DNA of 50,569 bases from an uncultured Porphyromonadaceae bacterium (GTDB taxonomy: Bacteria; Bacteroidota; Bacteroidia; Bacteroidales; Muribaculaceae), in NCBI GenBank assembly GCA_900548705.1, contig URLF01000005.1, positions 1 through 50,569 of the forward strand. Direction: 5' to 3'. The notes under the pieces are model-generated. The model ran no database searches. It saw only the letters and a program-made list of their open reading frames with translations, and was not told where the DNA came from. This document shows, piece by piece, positions 30,410 to 39,798 of this stretch. Both the position numbers and the translations under genes were made by a program. Within the stretch, counting starts at the first letter, position 1. Each line of letters begins with the position of its first letter.

Positions 30410-30747
30410 GGTGCCTGATAATCGCGAGGCCGCAGTATTTCCATATCCCGGCATACGAGATCGAGGTCGATGATTACCGGGGATTCCCCGTGGGCTCGTC
30501 CTCGGTAAACCTCATAGTCCTTAAGGCGCGTGGTCAGCTCCGTCGCTTCGAGTTCGCTACCCACTATGGCGATTGCGTTGGTATAGCCCGGTTTTGAAGG
30601 GTCATAAGCGTCGGGGGTACGATAGACGGGTGTGGCGGCCAACAATGTGGTGAAATCTTTCAGCCAGGCAATCGCCAGACTGATTTCTGAGTCTCCTGAG
30701 GGTATGTTGCTTCCGAGGGAAATGATGTAACGTGACATATCGCTCAT
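30355..30747 (-). CDS. folK: 2-amino-4-hydroxy-6-hydroxymethyldihydropteridine pyrophosphokinase FolK
   Basis: Transfers pyrophosphate from ATP to hydroxymethyldihydropterin in folate synthesis. The 130-residue protein is slightly short for the family. It shows SRYIISLGSNIPSGDSEISL, TPVYRTPDAYDPSKPGYTNA, LKDYEVYRGRAHGESPVIID and then LDLV, the expected DxD metal site. The start at 30747 overlaps the tex stop by four bases, which supports coupling; the ATG three codons later would also suit the family. The 3' end runs into the comEC-like gene on the other strand. Confidence 0.92.
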   Translation of the reverse strand: MSDMSRYIISLGSNIPSGDSEISLAIAWLKDFTTLLAATPVYRTPDAYDPSKPGYTNAIAIVGSELEATELTTRLKDYEVYRGRAHGESPVIIDLDLVCRDMEILRPRDYQAPYFVEGLYLLASGGRLSK

Positions 30748-32891
30748 TGGTTGTCTATGCCTTTCAACGACAAACTGATTCTTTTGCGGTTGACATCCAC
30801 ACCGATGACTCTTACCTTGACTTGCTGGCGCAGTTTCAGCACTTCGGCGGGATTCTTTACCCGTCTTTCACCCATCTCGGAGACATGGATTAGTCCGGAA
30901 ACATGCACACCTATGTCGACAAACGCGCCGAAGTCGGTGATGTTGTTGACTATGCCGGGCAGAATCATCCCCTCCACAAGGTCTGTGATTTCACGCACCG
31001 ACTCGTCGAATGAGAATCCGGTCGCTTTCTCGCGTGGATCACGTCCCGGTTTGCGAAGTTCGGCGACAATATCCTCAAGGGTCGGCAACCCCATGTCGTC
31101 GGTGACATATCTTGACAGGTCGATATTGTCGAGAACGGATTTGTCACCGACCAGGTCGGAGAGCGACAGGCCATTGTCAGATGCGATTTTCTCGACAATC
31201 GGATAACGCTCGGGATGGACTGCGGTGTTGTCGAGGATATTACGGCCCCCGCGCACTCTCATGAATCCCGCACATTGCTCATAGGCTTTCGGCCCGAGAC
31301 GCGGCACTTTCAACAGCGTGGCCCGAGAGGTGAAATCACCATGCTCCGCCCGGTATTTGACGATGTTTGCCGCCAAAGTGTCACCGATGCCGGAAACATA
31401 TGACAGCAGTTGTTGGGATGCGGTGTTGATGTCGATGCCCACAGAGTTGACACAGGTCTCTACGGTCATGTCGAGCTGGCGTTTCAGGCGTGACTGGTCG
31501 ACGTCATGCTGATACTGCCCCACACCGATTGATTTCGGGTCAATCTTCACCAGTTCGGCCAACGGGTCCATAAGCCGACGGCCTATTGAAACCGCGCCTC
31601 GGACAGTCACGTCATATTCGGGGAACTCGTCGCGGGCAACCTTGGAGGCTGAATAGACTGACGCTCCGTCTTCGCTGACGACAAATATTTCGACTTTGCG
31701 GGGGAATTCGACAGCGCGCAGAAACCGTTCGGTCTCGCGGGAGGCGGTGCCGTTGCCGAGGGCGATGGCGTCGATTGAGAAACGTTCGACCAGTGTCTGT
31801 ACCCGCTTTGTCGCGTCTATGATATAATTGCGCGGCGGGGTGGGGTAGATGATGTCGTGATGGAGGAGGTTGCCGTTGGGGTCGAGGCACACGACTTTGC
31901 ACCCTGTACGGAAACCGGGATCGATTCCCATCACCGCTTTTGAACCCAGCGGCGGGGCGAGAAGCAGCTGATGGAGATTGGCCGCGAAGGTCTCGATGGC
32001 TGCGGTGTCGGCTTTTGCTTTTGCTTCCGCCTCAATCTCGGTGGTTATCGAGGGCTTGATGAGCCGTCGGTAAGCGTCGGCGACCGCATCGGCTACAATC
32101 CGGGCGGACGCGTCGCGCCCCTCCTTGCGGATGAAGTTCTGGCGCAGGCGGTCGATGGCGGCATCATCGTCGATTGTGATGGCGACTTTAAGGAATCCCT
32201 CAGCCTCTCCACGGCGCATGGCCAGGTAACGGTGGGATGAACAACGCGCGAGCGGTTCGTCTACTTTGAAGTATGAGCGGTATTTCTCGGCTTCCTCCTC
32301 TTTCCCCTTGACCACCTTGGATGAGATGCGGGCATATCGCTGGAAACGGTTCCTGACATTCTGGCGTGAACGCTGGTCTTCATTAACCCATTCAGCTATG
32401 ATGTCAGACGCTCCGGCGATTGCCGATGCTGTGTCAGGAATGTTGTCATTTATATAGCGGGAGGCCGCATCCTCCGGATTGGCGCATTTCTGCGACATGA
32501 TGATTTTGGCGAGCGGTTCGAGTCCGTTTTCGCGGGCTATCTGGGCGCGGGTGCGGCGTTTCGGTTTGAACGGGAGGTAGAGGTCTTCGAGGAGCGCCGG
32601 GTCATAGGTCTCCTCGATTTTCCGGCGCAGCTCGTCGGTCAATGCCCCGGAGCCTTCGATTGTCTGGAGTATGTAGAGTTTGCGGTCGGCAAGCTCGCGC
32701 AGAGCGTCAAACCGTTCGGATATGTTGAAAATCGCCACCTCGTCGAGCCCTCCGGTGGCCTCCTTGCGGTAACGGGAGATGAATGGAATCGTAGCACCCT
32801 CGGCGAGAAGCCTGAGGGTGGCGTTGACTCTTTGTTCGGGAATATCCATTTCCCGGGCGATAATCTGCTGTATAGTCAGAGGGGAGGCCAT
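30744..32891 (-). CDS. tex: Tex-family RNA-binding protein
   Basis: A 715-residue Tex protein, related to eukaryotic Spt6 and linked to transcription and RNA binding. The N-terminal helical part includes TIPFISRYRKEATGGLDEVA and LYLPFKPKRRTRAQIARENG. The YqgF-like domain starts AVMGIDPGFRTGCKVVCLD. Helix-hairpin-helix motifs are SYVSGIGDTLAANIVKYR and LLKVPRLGPKAYEQCAGFMR. An S1 domain closes the protein (GIVNNITDFGAFVDIGVHVS and VDVNRKRISLSLKG). It follows the metallophosphoesterase by 66 nt and overlaps folK by four bases. Confidence 0.95.
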   Translation of the reverse strand: MASPLTIQQIIAREMDIPEQRVNATLRLLAEGATIPFISRYRKEATGGLDEVAIFNISERFDALRELADRKLYILQTIEGSGALTDELRRKIEETYDPALLEDLYLPFKPKRRTRAQIARENGLEPLAKIIMSQKCANPEDAASRYINDNIPDTASAIAGASDIIAEWVNEDQRSRQNVRNRFQRYARISSKVVKGKEEEAEKYRSYFKVDEPLARCSSHRYLAMRRGEAEGFLKVAITIDDDAAIDRLRQNFIRKEGRDASARIVADAVADAYRRLIKPSITTEIEAEAKAKADTAAIETFAANLHQLLLAPPLGSKAVMGIDPGFRTGCKVVCLDPNGNLLHHDIIYPTPPRNYIIDATKRVQTLVERFSIDAIALGNGTASRETERFLRAVEFPRKVEIFVVSEDGASVYSASKVARDEFPEYDVTVRGAVSIGRRLMDPLAELVKIDPKSIGVGQYQHDVDQSRLKRQLDMTVETCVNSVGIDINTASQQLLSYVSGIGDTLAANIVKYRAEHGDFTSRATLLKVPRLGPKAYEQCAGFMRVRGGRNILDNTAVHPERYPIVEKIASDNGLSLSDLVGDKSVLDNIDLSRYVTDDMGLPTLEDIVAELRKPGRDPREKATGFSFDESVREITDLVEGMILPGIVNNITDFGAFVDIGVHVSGLIHVSEMGERRVKNPAEVLKLRQQVKVRVIGVDVNRKRISLSLKGIDNQ

Positions 32892-32957
32892 GGCAAGGAT
32901 TTTAGAGGTGTGATAGAAGGTAAACCCAATCGAGGGGCTGGAAGGGAGGGGGATTGT

Positions 32958-34151
32958 TCAACGTCTGCGGCGCAGTGTCAGCAATGTGATTTCCGGCGTG
33001 GCACCGAGTCGCATAGGCATACCTACCGTTCCGGCGCCGATATTGACATAGAGTTGGTGACGCTCGTGGGTGTCGGAATACAGACCTCCCCATGTCTTGT
33101 AGCGCAAGGCTGCGGGGGACATCCCGAACAGTTCGATTTGCATGGCGTGGGTATGACCGGCCAGGGTGAGGGATATTCTCAGACGGTCGTTTTCTGAAAT
33201 GGAGTCCACCCAATGGGCCGGATTATGGGAGAGCAATACCTTGGTGACCGAGTCGTCGGGGGTGGAATATGCCTTGAGCAGTGAGCCATAGACGGGGAAT
33301 GGTGGGTCGCCGATATTCTCGACCCCAATCAGGGCGATTGAGTCGTTGCCGCGTCTTATCAACTCGGTCTCGTTGAGCAGGAGCTTGATACCGGCCTTGT
33401 CATAGGCATCGTAAAGAACCTGCATATTGTCGCGTTTGGCCTGGTCTGAGGACCATGTCATGTAGTCGCCATAGTCGTGGTTGCCGAGTATGGCAATCAC
33501 ACCGTCACGGGCATGGAGACGGCTGAGGGGCTTGATGAATGGGGCCACCTCCTCGGAACGACGGTTGACGATGTCCCCGGTGAAGACGATTATGTCCGCG
33601 TCGAGGGCGTTGATATTGTCAACAAGTCTGCTGACGTAGCTCGTGTCGTTGCCGAAGGTGCCGACATGCAGGTCTGAGAACTGAGCTATGCGGTAACCGT
33701 CGAAACTTTCGGGCAGGTCAGTCATCTCGATTTCCACCTCCTTGTCGTCGATGGCGAAGCGGTTGATGGCGGCTCCCCACCAGATGGCGCAGAATGACAC
33801 CACGGCAAGCACCACTCCGACTGTGGTCAGCGGTTTGATTCTCTTGTGGCCGAAGAGTCTCGGAGCAGAAGCCACAAGATCGAATATTACGGCTATCGCT
33901 TTGGGAATATAGATCGACCCGTATATGAAGATCAGCCACATTTTCGCCAACAGCACGTTGTTGCTCCCCTCGCGGGCCGGGATTATGATTCCGGCGATGA
34001 GGACGAGGGAGAAGAGTATGGCCGACCAGACCTCGGCGCGTCCCCATAGAATGGGACGTTTGCAACGATGGGTCACCTGACGGTAGATATACCAGTCTAT
34101 GGCCAGGTTGATGACCAGTAACGTGAGCAGCAGAAAAAGTGAGACCCTCAT
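32958..34151 (-). CDS. membrane-anchored calcineurin-like metallophosphoesterase
   Basis: A 397-residue protein with four N-terminal membrane helices (for example LFLLLTLLVINLAIDWYIY and VGVVLAVVSFCAIWWGAAI) and a phosphoesterase domain from about residue 150. All binuclear metal motifs are present: FSDLHVGTF (DxH), FTGDIVNRR (GD), LGNHDYGDY (GNHD), LLSHNPAHW and LAGHTHAMQIEL (GHxH). This is the YkuE/LpxH-like superfamily; the substrate is unknown, and envelope lipid or nucleotide phosphates are possible. It begins 12 nt after the acyltransferase stop, so the two are co-transcribed, which hints at an envelope lipid role. Confidence 0.92.
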   Translation of the reverse strand: MRVSLFLLLTLLVINLAIDWYIYRQVTHRCKRPILWGRAEVWSAILFSLVLIAGIIIPAREGSNNVLLAKMWLIFIYGSIYIPKAIAVIFDLVASAPRLFGHKRIKPLTTVGVVLAVVSFCAIWWGAAINRFAIDDKEVEIEMTDLPESFDGYRIAQFSDLHVGTFGNDTSYVSRLVDNINALDADIIVFTGDIVNRRSEEVAPFIKPLSRLHARDGVIAILGNHDYGDYMTWSSDQAKRDNMQVLYDAYDKAGIKLLLNETELIRRGNDSIALIGVENIGDPPFPVYGSLLKAYSTPDDSVTKVLLSHNPAHWVDSISENDRLRISLTLAGHTHAMQIELFGMSPAALRYKTWGGLYSDTHERHQLYVNIGAGTVGMPMRLGATPEITLLTLRRRR

Positions 34152-34163
34152 TTGTGGCCCTGT

Positions 34164-35330
34164 TTATTGATGGCTGGTTGATTTTAATTGATTCCGCAAG
34201 GGATTGGCATACATCTTCAGCATGGACTTGAGCATGAAATCCCTTTCTTCGGGTGTCACGTCGTCAAGGCGTACTTTGTCGAGCTGGGCGTTGAAATATG
34301 CCTCATAGGATGCGGCCTGTTCCGGGGTGTATTTCCCAGAAAACTCGGTGGTGCCTTCAAGTTTGTCGTAGGCGTAGTAGTTGACAGGGTAGATTTTGTA
34401 GTTTGAGTGAATCTCCTTGTCGATGACGGTGCAGGCGTGGCGGATGATTTCCACCTTGTCATTGGAGTCTAACCACGGTTCGAGAGCGGGATTGATTTCC
34501 TTGCAAATCGAGAAATGGACGCGACCCTTGTGCTTGAGCAGGCCGGTCTCCATGCTCCGCAAGTCATCATTCTGTGATTTCTTGAAGTCGGGGTCGCGGC
34601 GTTTGGCCAGGAATTCGGTCGCTTTCAGGTAGTCGTTGGGGTCGAACTCGTAGGATATTGCCACAGGTGTCAGGTGCAGCTCCATCAGACGGGCGGCGAT
34701 ATTGTCGCTCTCGCCGTTGAGCGACAGCATTTTCAGAACAGATTCCTGGGTGGTGTCGCTGGAGTCCTTGGCGCGGCCTTCGCGCTGGGCGATCCATACG
34801 GATTCCTTTTTATCACGGATACAGTAATGGATATAGCCACACAGCTGCTTGGCAGCTTCAAGCGCTTTTGTCATACGGAGATTACGTTTCACAATAATCC
34901 CCTTGTTGAGCCTTACGAGGTTCTCGATCCAATCGTAAATGAGCAGGTTGTCACCCAAAGCCACCTCCTGGGCGGGAAGCCCGTGGCGTATCATCACCAG
35001 TCCGAGAAAAGATGCGTCAAGCACGATGTCGCGGTGGTTTGACATGAACAGGCGGGGCTGGGTCAGGTCGATGTTGCCGAGACCGGAATCGGTCACACCG
35101 TCAGTGGTACCATCCTCTAACTTTTTCAGAATAGAGAGCATCACCTTTTTCTGGAAGTCCTCCTTGTTGTCGATTTTCAGGAGGGTGTCAGCCAGCTCAC
35201 GGAAATCGCTTCCGGGAAGCACATACTTTATCGCGTTCTCGAATCCGGGGTCGCTGACGAGTTTTTTCATCCGTTCGGAGAACAGCTCGTCATCGAATGG
35301 GGCTATGTCTTTGTATTCTTCTGCTATCAT
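34164..35330 (-). CDS. glycerol-3-phosphate/lysophosphatidate acyltransferase-like protein
   Basis: A 388-residue protein of the PlsC-type acyltransferase superfamily. The catalytic block is RLFMSNHRDIVLDASFLG. Between the histidine and the second aspartate lie five residues rather than the usual four, although NHRD itself gives another acidic residue two positions after His. A second block VWIAQREGRAKDSSD matches the phosphate-binding EG(T)R motif. There is no obvious membrane anchor, and a charged helical extension follows. The start is ATG 35330 (MIAEEYKDI); an in-frame codon at 35375 gives an unlikely basic extension. It is the first gene of a minus-strand run leading to folK. Confidence 0.85.
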   Translation of the reverse strand: MIAEEYKDIAPFDDELFSERMKKLVSDPGFENAIKYVLPGSDFRELADTLLKIDNKEDFQKKVMLSILKKLEDGTTDGVTDSGLGNIDLTQPRLFMSNHRDIVLDASFLGLVMIRHGLPAQEVALGDNLLIYDWIENLVRLNKGIIVKRNLRMTKALEAAKQLCGYIHYCIRDKKESVWIAQREGRAKDSSDTTQESVLKMLSLNGESDNIAARLMELHLTPVAISYEFDPNDYLKATEFLAKRRDPDFKKSQNDDLRSMETGLLKHKGRVHFSICKEINPALEPWLDSNDKVEIIRHACTVIDKEIHSNYKIYPVNYYAYDKLEGTTEFSGKYTPEQAASYEAYFNAQLDKVRLDDVTPEERDFMLKSMLKMYANPLRNQLKSTSHQ

Positions 35331-35407
35331 GATGATAAGGTTGGAGCGGGCACGATGCTTCGAACCCTGACACACTCAAGAGAGAGACCCGCAAGGGTAA
35401 TTCGAGA

Positions 35408-35415
35408 CAAAGGTA
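35408..35415 (-). promoter_or_regulatory. -7 box of the acyltransferase-folK gene run
   Basis: The complement reads TACCTTTG; the -33 region has TTTA instead of TTTG. The predicted leader is about 70 nt. Confidence 0.5.
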
Positions 35416-35494
35416 AATAAAATAACAGAGTAATTAAAGCTTTTTGGCATGAAACTGGTGGATTTTAGCTTAATTTAAGGGATTGGGGAAAGCA

Positions 35495-35541
35495 TCGGCC
35501 GGAGTTTTAAGAGCTGCGAAAGCTCATTAAACTCCGGCCGA
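35495..35541. terminator. hairpin terminator after the small gene at 35558
   Basis: TCGGCCGGAGTTTTAA (35495-35510) pairs with TTAAACTCCGGCCGA (35527-35541), with an inner GAGCT/AGCTC stem. On the minus strand it follows the small gene's stop by about 16 nt. Confidence 0.8.
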
Positions 35542-35557
35542 GAGTATGGCCATGATA

Positions 35558-35794
35558 TCATTCCGATGCGTATGACAGCACCGTGGGACTTTCCACATCC
35601 ACTCCGTATTCCTTTGCTCTGGCGAGGATTGCTTTCGCCAGTCTCGGCTTGAGATCTTCAGGACAATAACGGAAGTAGGCTTCTGCGGCCCGGACGTGGG
35701 CGGCGTCGGGCATCGGGTATTCGCGTCGTTCGGGAAGGCCGAAGACACTGTCGGGAAGTTCTTTTTTCTCTTCGTAGGTCAGGCGGTCATTCAT
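35558..35794 (-). CDS. small hypothetical protein
   Basis: A 78-residue protein, charged, without signal peptide or membrane segment. It reads LTYEEKKELPDSVFGLPERR, then EYPMPDAAHVRAAEAYFRYC and AKAILARAKEYGVDV. The pattern LP.S.FG.P..R.YP.PD..H.R.A also occurs in short phage-associated and bacterial proteins, as I recall, but I cannot assign a function. It is framed by its own downstream hairpin and lies about 100 nt from nhaD, which is transcribed toward it, so co-transcription with nhaD's neighbours is unlikely to be tight. Confidence 0.75.
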   Translation of the reverse strand: MNDRLTYEEKKELPDSVFGLPERREYPMPDAAHVRAAEAYFRYCPEDLKPRLAKAILARAKEYGVDVESPTVLSYASE

Positions 35795-35895
35795 ATATCT
35801 TGGATTTTAATGTTTGTTATCCGGTGTGCCGTCTCCGGCACGACTCATAAATAACAACAACCGACACCACGAAAAGGTCGCGGGAGAGGATCTTC

Positions 35896-37233
35896 TCACA
35901 TACCGATTATAAGGGTCTCAAGCCAGATGCATGCTATTCCGGCGAGGTAACCAAGCAGCGCCATCCATGAAATCCGTTTCAGGTACCACATAAATTCGAT
36001 TTTCTCGATACCCATGGCCACCACTCCTGCGGCAGAACCGATAATCAGCAGCGAGCCGCCGACTCCGGCACAGAAGGTGAGCAGATGCCAGAACAGGCCA
36101 TCTTCCACGAAAAGTCCCATATACGCCGGATCCGCTGCGGTGGCAATCATCTCGGGGGTGGCGACCGGGTACATGTTCATGCAGGCGGCGACCAGGGGGA
36201 CGTTGTCGACGATGGATGACAGCACGCCGATGATTCCGTTGATGAGGTAAACCTCATGGAAGGTGTCGTTGAGCCATGTGGCGAGACTTGAGAGGATACC
36301 TGCCTGCTGGAGGGCTCCGACGGCGAGAAGGATTCCGAGGAAGAACAGGATGGTGGACATGTCGATGTTTTTTACCACCTGTGAGATACGTCCTTCGATT
36401 TTGCCGTCAAGACGGTAGTGATAGACGATAAGCTCGGTAATCAGCCACAGGATGCCGAGGGAGAGCAATATCCCCATGTATGGCGGGAGGTGGGTGATGG
36501 CCTTGAAAACCGGCACGAACAGCAGACCGGCCACGCCGAGGATGAGTATGGTGACGGAGAGTTTGTGATGGTGGCGTGACAGTTCATAACCGACACGGCG
36601 GTCTGACTCGTTGAGCGACTCCACAGGCCCCGCGCTGACAAAGCGGGTGGCAATCATAGTGGGAATGACAACTGACACCAACGAAGGAATCAGGAGGTTG
36701 ACAATCAGGTCGACAGATGAGACATAGTTTTTCATCCACAGCATTATGGTGGTGATGTCGCCGATGGGTGACCACGCGCCTCCGGCATTCGCGGCCAGAA
36801 CAATCACACTGGCGAACATCCAACGCTCTTTCTTGTCTGAGAACATTCGGCGCAGCATCATCACCATGATGATAGTCGTGGTCATGTTGTCAAGGATACT
36901 TGACAGGAAGAAGGCCACGAAGGCGAACACCCACATCAGGCCGCGTTTGCTCTTGGCCTTGATATGTTTGACGATGATGTTGAAGCCGCCGTAACGGTCA
37001 ATCAGTTCCACGATTGTCATGGCGCCAATCAGGAAGACGATTATCTCGCAGGTGTCTCCCAGCGCTTCTACCATGTCTGACTGGAGGTTGGGATCATGTC
37101 CCAGCAGGGCATACACCCCCCAGAGTAGGCCGGCCATCATCAGGGCGAATGTCGCTTTGTTGATGTTGAATACATGTTCGAGGGCTATGCCGAGGTAGCC
37201 AAGCACGAACAATACAATCATGAAAGTTATCAT
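35896..37233 (-). CDS. nhaD: NhaD-type Na+/H+ antiporter
   Basis: A 445-residue inner-membrane antiporter of the ion transporter superfamily with about twelve hydrophobic helices. NhaD marks are CEIIVFLIGAMTIVELIDRY, FFLSSILDNMTTTIIMVMML (with the conserved D-N-x-T-T), AANAGGAWSPIGDITTIMLW and GVLSSIVDNVPLVAACMNMY. It would exchange sodium for protons and so works on the same sodium gradient that the Nqr complex, encoded a few kilobases away, creates. It appears to be a single gene with about 100 nt to murA upstream. Confidence 0.95.
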   Translation of the reverse strand: MITFMIVLFVLGYLGIALEHVFNINKATFALMMAGLLWGVYALLGHDPNLQSDMVEALGDTCEIIVFLIGAMTIVELIDRYGGFNIIVKHIKAKSKRGLMWVFAFVAFFLSSILDNMTTTIIMVMMLRRMFSDKKERWMFASVIVLAANAGGAWSPIGDITTIMLWMKNYVSSVDLIVNLLIPSLVSVVIPTMIATRFVSAGPVESLNESDRRVGYELSRHHHKLSVTILILGVAGLLFVPVFKAITHLPPYMGILLSLGILWLITELIVYHYRLDGKIEGRISQVVKNIDMSTILFFLGILLAVGALQQAGILSSLATWLNDTFHEVYLINGIIGVLSSIVDNVPLVAACMNMYPVATPEMIATAADPAYMGLFVEDGLFWHLLTFCAGVGGSLLIIGSAAGVVAMGIEKIEFMWYLKRISWMALLGYLAGIACIWLETLIIGM

Positions 37234-37335
37234 TTCCGTTCTATTCTATGATATTGATTTAAGTAAATTCGATTGGTTTGCAGGTGGTTAGGTTTGATTG
37301 CCCCACCCCGTTAAAGGTGTGTGGCGGTCGGGGTA

Positions 37336-38655
37336 TCAGTCGATACGGGTGATTGAGGCTCCGAGGAAGTTGAGACGTTGGTCGATGTCTTCATACCCAC
37401 GATCGATCTGCTCGATGTTGCCGATGATGCTGGTGCCTTTGGCAGACATCGCCGCCAGTAGCATGGCGATGCCGGCGCGGATGTCGGGGGAGCTCATCTT
37501 GTTGCCTTTGAGTGTGAACTTATGGTCATGGCCGATTACCACAGCGCGGTGGGGGTCGCAGAGGATAATCTGGGCACCCATCTCGATAAGGTCGTCAACG
37601 AAGAAAAGGCGGCTTTCAAACATTTTCTGATGTATGAGCACTGTGCCACGGCATTGGGTGGCTACCACCAGCATCACGCTCAGCAGGTCGGGGGTAAGAC
37701 CGGGCCACGGAGCGTCGGCTATGGTCATTATGGAGCCGTCGAGGGCGGTGTCTATGACGTAGCTGTCCTGAGCGGGGATGAATATGTCATCGCCATGCTG
37801 CTCAAGTTTTATGCCGAGCCGGCGGAAACTTTCAGGTATGATACCGAGGTTGTCATAGCTGACATTCTTGATGGTCAGTGAACTGCGGGTTATGGCTGCC
37901 ATCCCAATGAAGCTGCCTACCTCGATCATGTCGGGGAGAATATGGTGGGTCGCACCCCCCGGTTCCCCTTTGAATCCCTTTATTTTAAGGAGGTTGGAGG
38001 CCACGCCGTCAATCTCACATCCCATCTGCTGCAGTATTCGGCAGAGCTGTTGCAGGTATGGCTCGCAGGCGGCATTGTAGATTGTCGTTTCCCCTTCGGC
38101 GAATGTCGCGGCCATGATGATGTTGGCCGTTCCGGTGACCGATGCCTCGTCGAGAAGCATATAACATCCCGTTAGTTTTTCCCCTTCCGGAACAGTCAGT
38201 AAATAAGCGCGTTTGGACGGCTCATAGGTGTATTCCGCACCAAGGTTGATGAAACCTTGTATGTGTGTGTCAACCTTGCGGCGTCCGATTTTGTCTCCTC
38301 CCGGCTTGGGGAAATATGCTTTTCCGAAACGGGCGAGCAACGGCCCGACAAGCAGAACTGAACCGCGCAAGGCGGCACAACGCTTGATGAAGTCGTCGCT
38401 GTAGATATATTCCCGGTCGATTTCATCTGCCTGGAAGGTATATCGTCCTTTTTCGAGACGTGTCACCTTCACTCCCATCAACTGGAGCATGGCTATGAGA
38501 TTCTTGACATCCCTGATTTCAGGAATGTTTGAAATCTCGACAGTGGCTGAGGTCAGCAAGACCGCGCTTATGACCTGCAACGCTTCATTTTTTGCTCCCT
38601 GGGGGGTGATTTCACCCTGGAGGGTGTGACCACCCTCGATTACGAACGACGACAT
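37336..38655 (-). CDS. murA: UDP-N-acetylglucosamine 1-carboxyvinyltransferase MurA, Asp variant
   Basis: Adds enolpyruvate from PEP to UDP-GlcNAc, the first committed step of peptidoglycan synthesis. The 439-residue protein shows GEITPQGAKNEALQVISAVL, RGSVLLVGPLLARFGKAYFP, GAEYTYEPSKRAY and PWPGLTPDLLSVMLVVATQC with the catalytic aspartate. In the active-site loop PGGDKIGRRKVDTH, residue 121 is aspartate where most MurA proteins have the cysteine that fosfomycin alkylates. Natural Asp forms (for example in mycobacteria and chlamydiae) are active and fosfomycin-insensitive. murB lies 25 nt upstream on the same strand, so the two form a cell-wall operon. Confidence 0.95.
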   Translation of the reverse strand: MSSFVIEGGHTLQGEITPQGAKNEALQVISAVLLTSATVEISNIPEIRDVKNLIAMLQLMGVKVTRLEKGRYTFQADEIDREYIYSDDFIKRCAALRGSVLLVGPLLARFGKAYFPKPGGDKIGRRKVDTHIQGFINLGAEYTYEPSKRAYLLTVPEGEKLTGCYMLLDEASVTGTANIIMAATFAEGETTIYNAACEPYLQQLCRILQQMGCEIDGVASNLLKIKGFKGEPGGATHHILPDMIEVGSFIGMAAITRSSLTIKNVSYDNLGIIPESFRRLGIKLEQHGDDIFIPAQDSYVIDTALDGSIMTIADAPWPGLTPDLLSVMLVVATQCRGTVLIHQKMFESRLFFVDDLIEMGAQIILCDPHRAVVIGHDHKFTLKGNKMSSPDIRAGIAMLLAAMSAKGTSIIGNIEQIDRGYEDIDQRLNFLGASITRID

Positions 38656-38680
38656 TCGGTATTATGGATTTATCTTGTTT

Positions 38681-39775
38681 TCAAATATGGATTACTTCAG
38701 GGGAAAGGGTCACTCCGAACACCGATTCCACCTGGCGGATGATTGCTTTTTCAAGCTTCACCACCTCTTGACCGGTGGCGTCTCCGGTGAGGTTGACGAT
38801 GACCAGAGGTTGAGATTGCCACAGTGCGGCTCCCCCCTCTGTGAGAGGCTTGCATCCGGCTTTGTCGATAAGCCATGCGGCGGAAAGTTTTGCCATCCCG
38901 TCGGGAGTCATATGGTAGGGGAGGGGATTGGAATTTCCATCAATCTCTTCCCAGCAGGATTTGATTCTTTCAAGCTCTGCAAGTGTCACAACCGGATTCT
39001 TGAAGAAGCTGCCTGCGCTTCCGGTCTCGGAAGGTGCGGGGAGCTTGGAGTCGCGCAGTGAGATGACCGTTTCCCTTACCGTAATCGGTGTGACACCCTT
39101 GGCTGTCAGCCCATCGATGTCGGCCTGGCATGACGCGTTCTTGTCGAGCGCATATTTATCACACAACGCATCCCGCAGACCCTTGTAACCGAGTTTCAGG
39201 TCAGGTGTGACCTGCAGCCGGAGAGTGACCCGGCATACAATCAGAGTCTCGTCCGGGTGCTGGTGCTTGAAAACCGAATCGCGATAACCGTAATGACAGT
39301 CATCCCTGGTGAATGTGACGAACCCGTGGGATTTCAGCGAATAACAGGTGACGTTCTCAATCGCGTCGCTGAATTCAGCCCCGTATGCGCCGACATTCTG
39401 AACGGCGGCTCCCCCGATATGGCCGGGGATGCCGGAGAGGTTCTCCAATCCCCACAGTCCGGCCTCGCATGTCTGGCGGCAGAGGTCGTCGAGGATGACA
39501 CCCGCGTCGGCGGTCACTATGACAGTGCCCTCCGCCGGGTAGCTGAACCTTACACCGGTATTGACGGGATGGATTACAGTCAGGCCGGGGGCAGGAGCGG
39601 TGAAAAGCATATTGCTTCCACCTCCCAGAACCACCGCACCGTCAAGAATCCCCTGCCGGTCGAGTTCGGGAAGGTCTGTCTCCGGGTCTGAAAACTCGAT
39701 GAGACGGCCACATAAGGCCGGAAGGCCGAAAGTGGTCATCTCTTTCAAGTCTATATTCTCGCGCAGTCTGATCAT
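38681..39775 (-). CDS. murB: UDP-N-acetylenolpyruvoylglucosamine reductase MurB
   Basis: Reduces the MurA product to UDP-MurNAc with NADPH and FAD. The 364-residue protein has the FAD-binding start NTTFGL-like KEMTTFGLPALC, VVLGGGSNMLFT, the loop WGLENLSGIPGHIGGAAVQN and VGAYGAE, a YRDSVFK stretch typical of type I MurB, and GSAGSFFKNP with the proton-donating serine. The C-terminal glutamate region ends in SVFGVTLSPEVIHI. It starts the murB-murA pair and is separated from the nqr operon by a terminator. Confidence 0.94.
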   Translation of the reverse strand: MIRLRENIDLKEMTTFGLPALCGRLIEFSDPETDLPELDRQGILDGAVVLGGGSNMLFTAPAPGLTVIHPVNTGVRFSYPAEGTVIVTADAGVILDDLCRQTCEAGLWGLENLSGIPGHIGGAAVQNVGAYGAEFSDAIENVTCYSLKSHGFVTFTRDDCHYGYRDSVFKHQHPDETLIVCRVTLRLQVTPDLKLGYKGLRDALCDKYALDKNASCQADIDGLTAKGVTPITVRETVISLRDSKLPAPSETGSAGSFFKNPVVTLAELERIKSCWEEIDGNSNPLPYHMTPDGMAKLSAAWLIDKAGCKPLTEGGAALWQSQPLVIVNLTGDATGQEVVKLEKAIIRQVESVFGVTLSPEVIHI

Positions 39776-39798
39776 AATTAGGCCGTGCTTGGCGGAAT

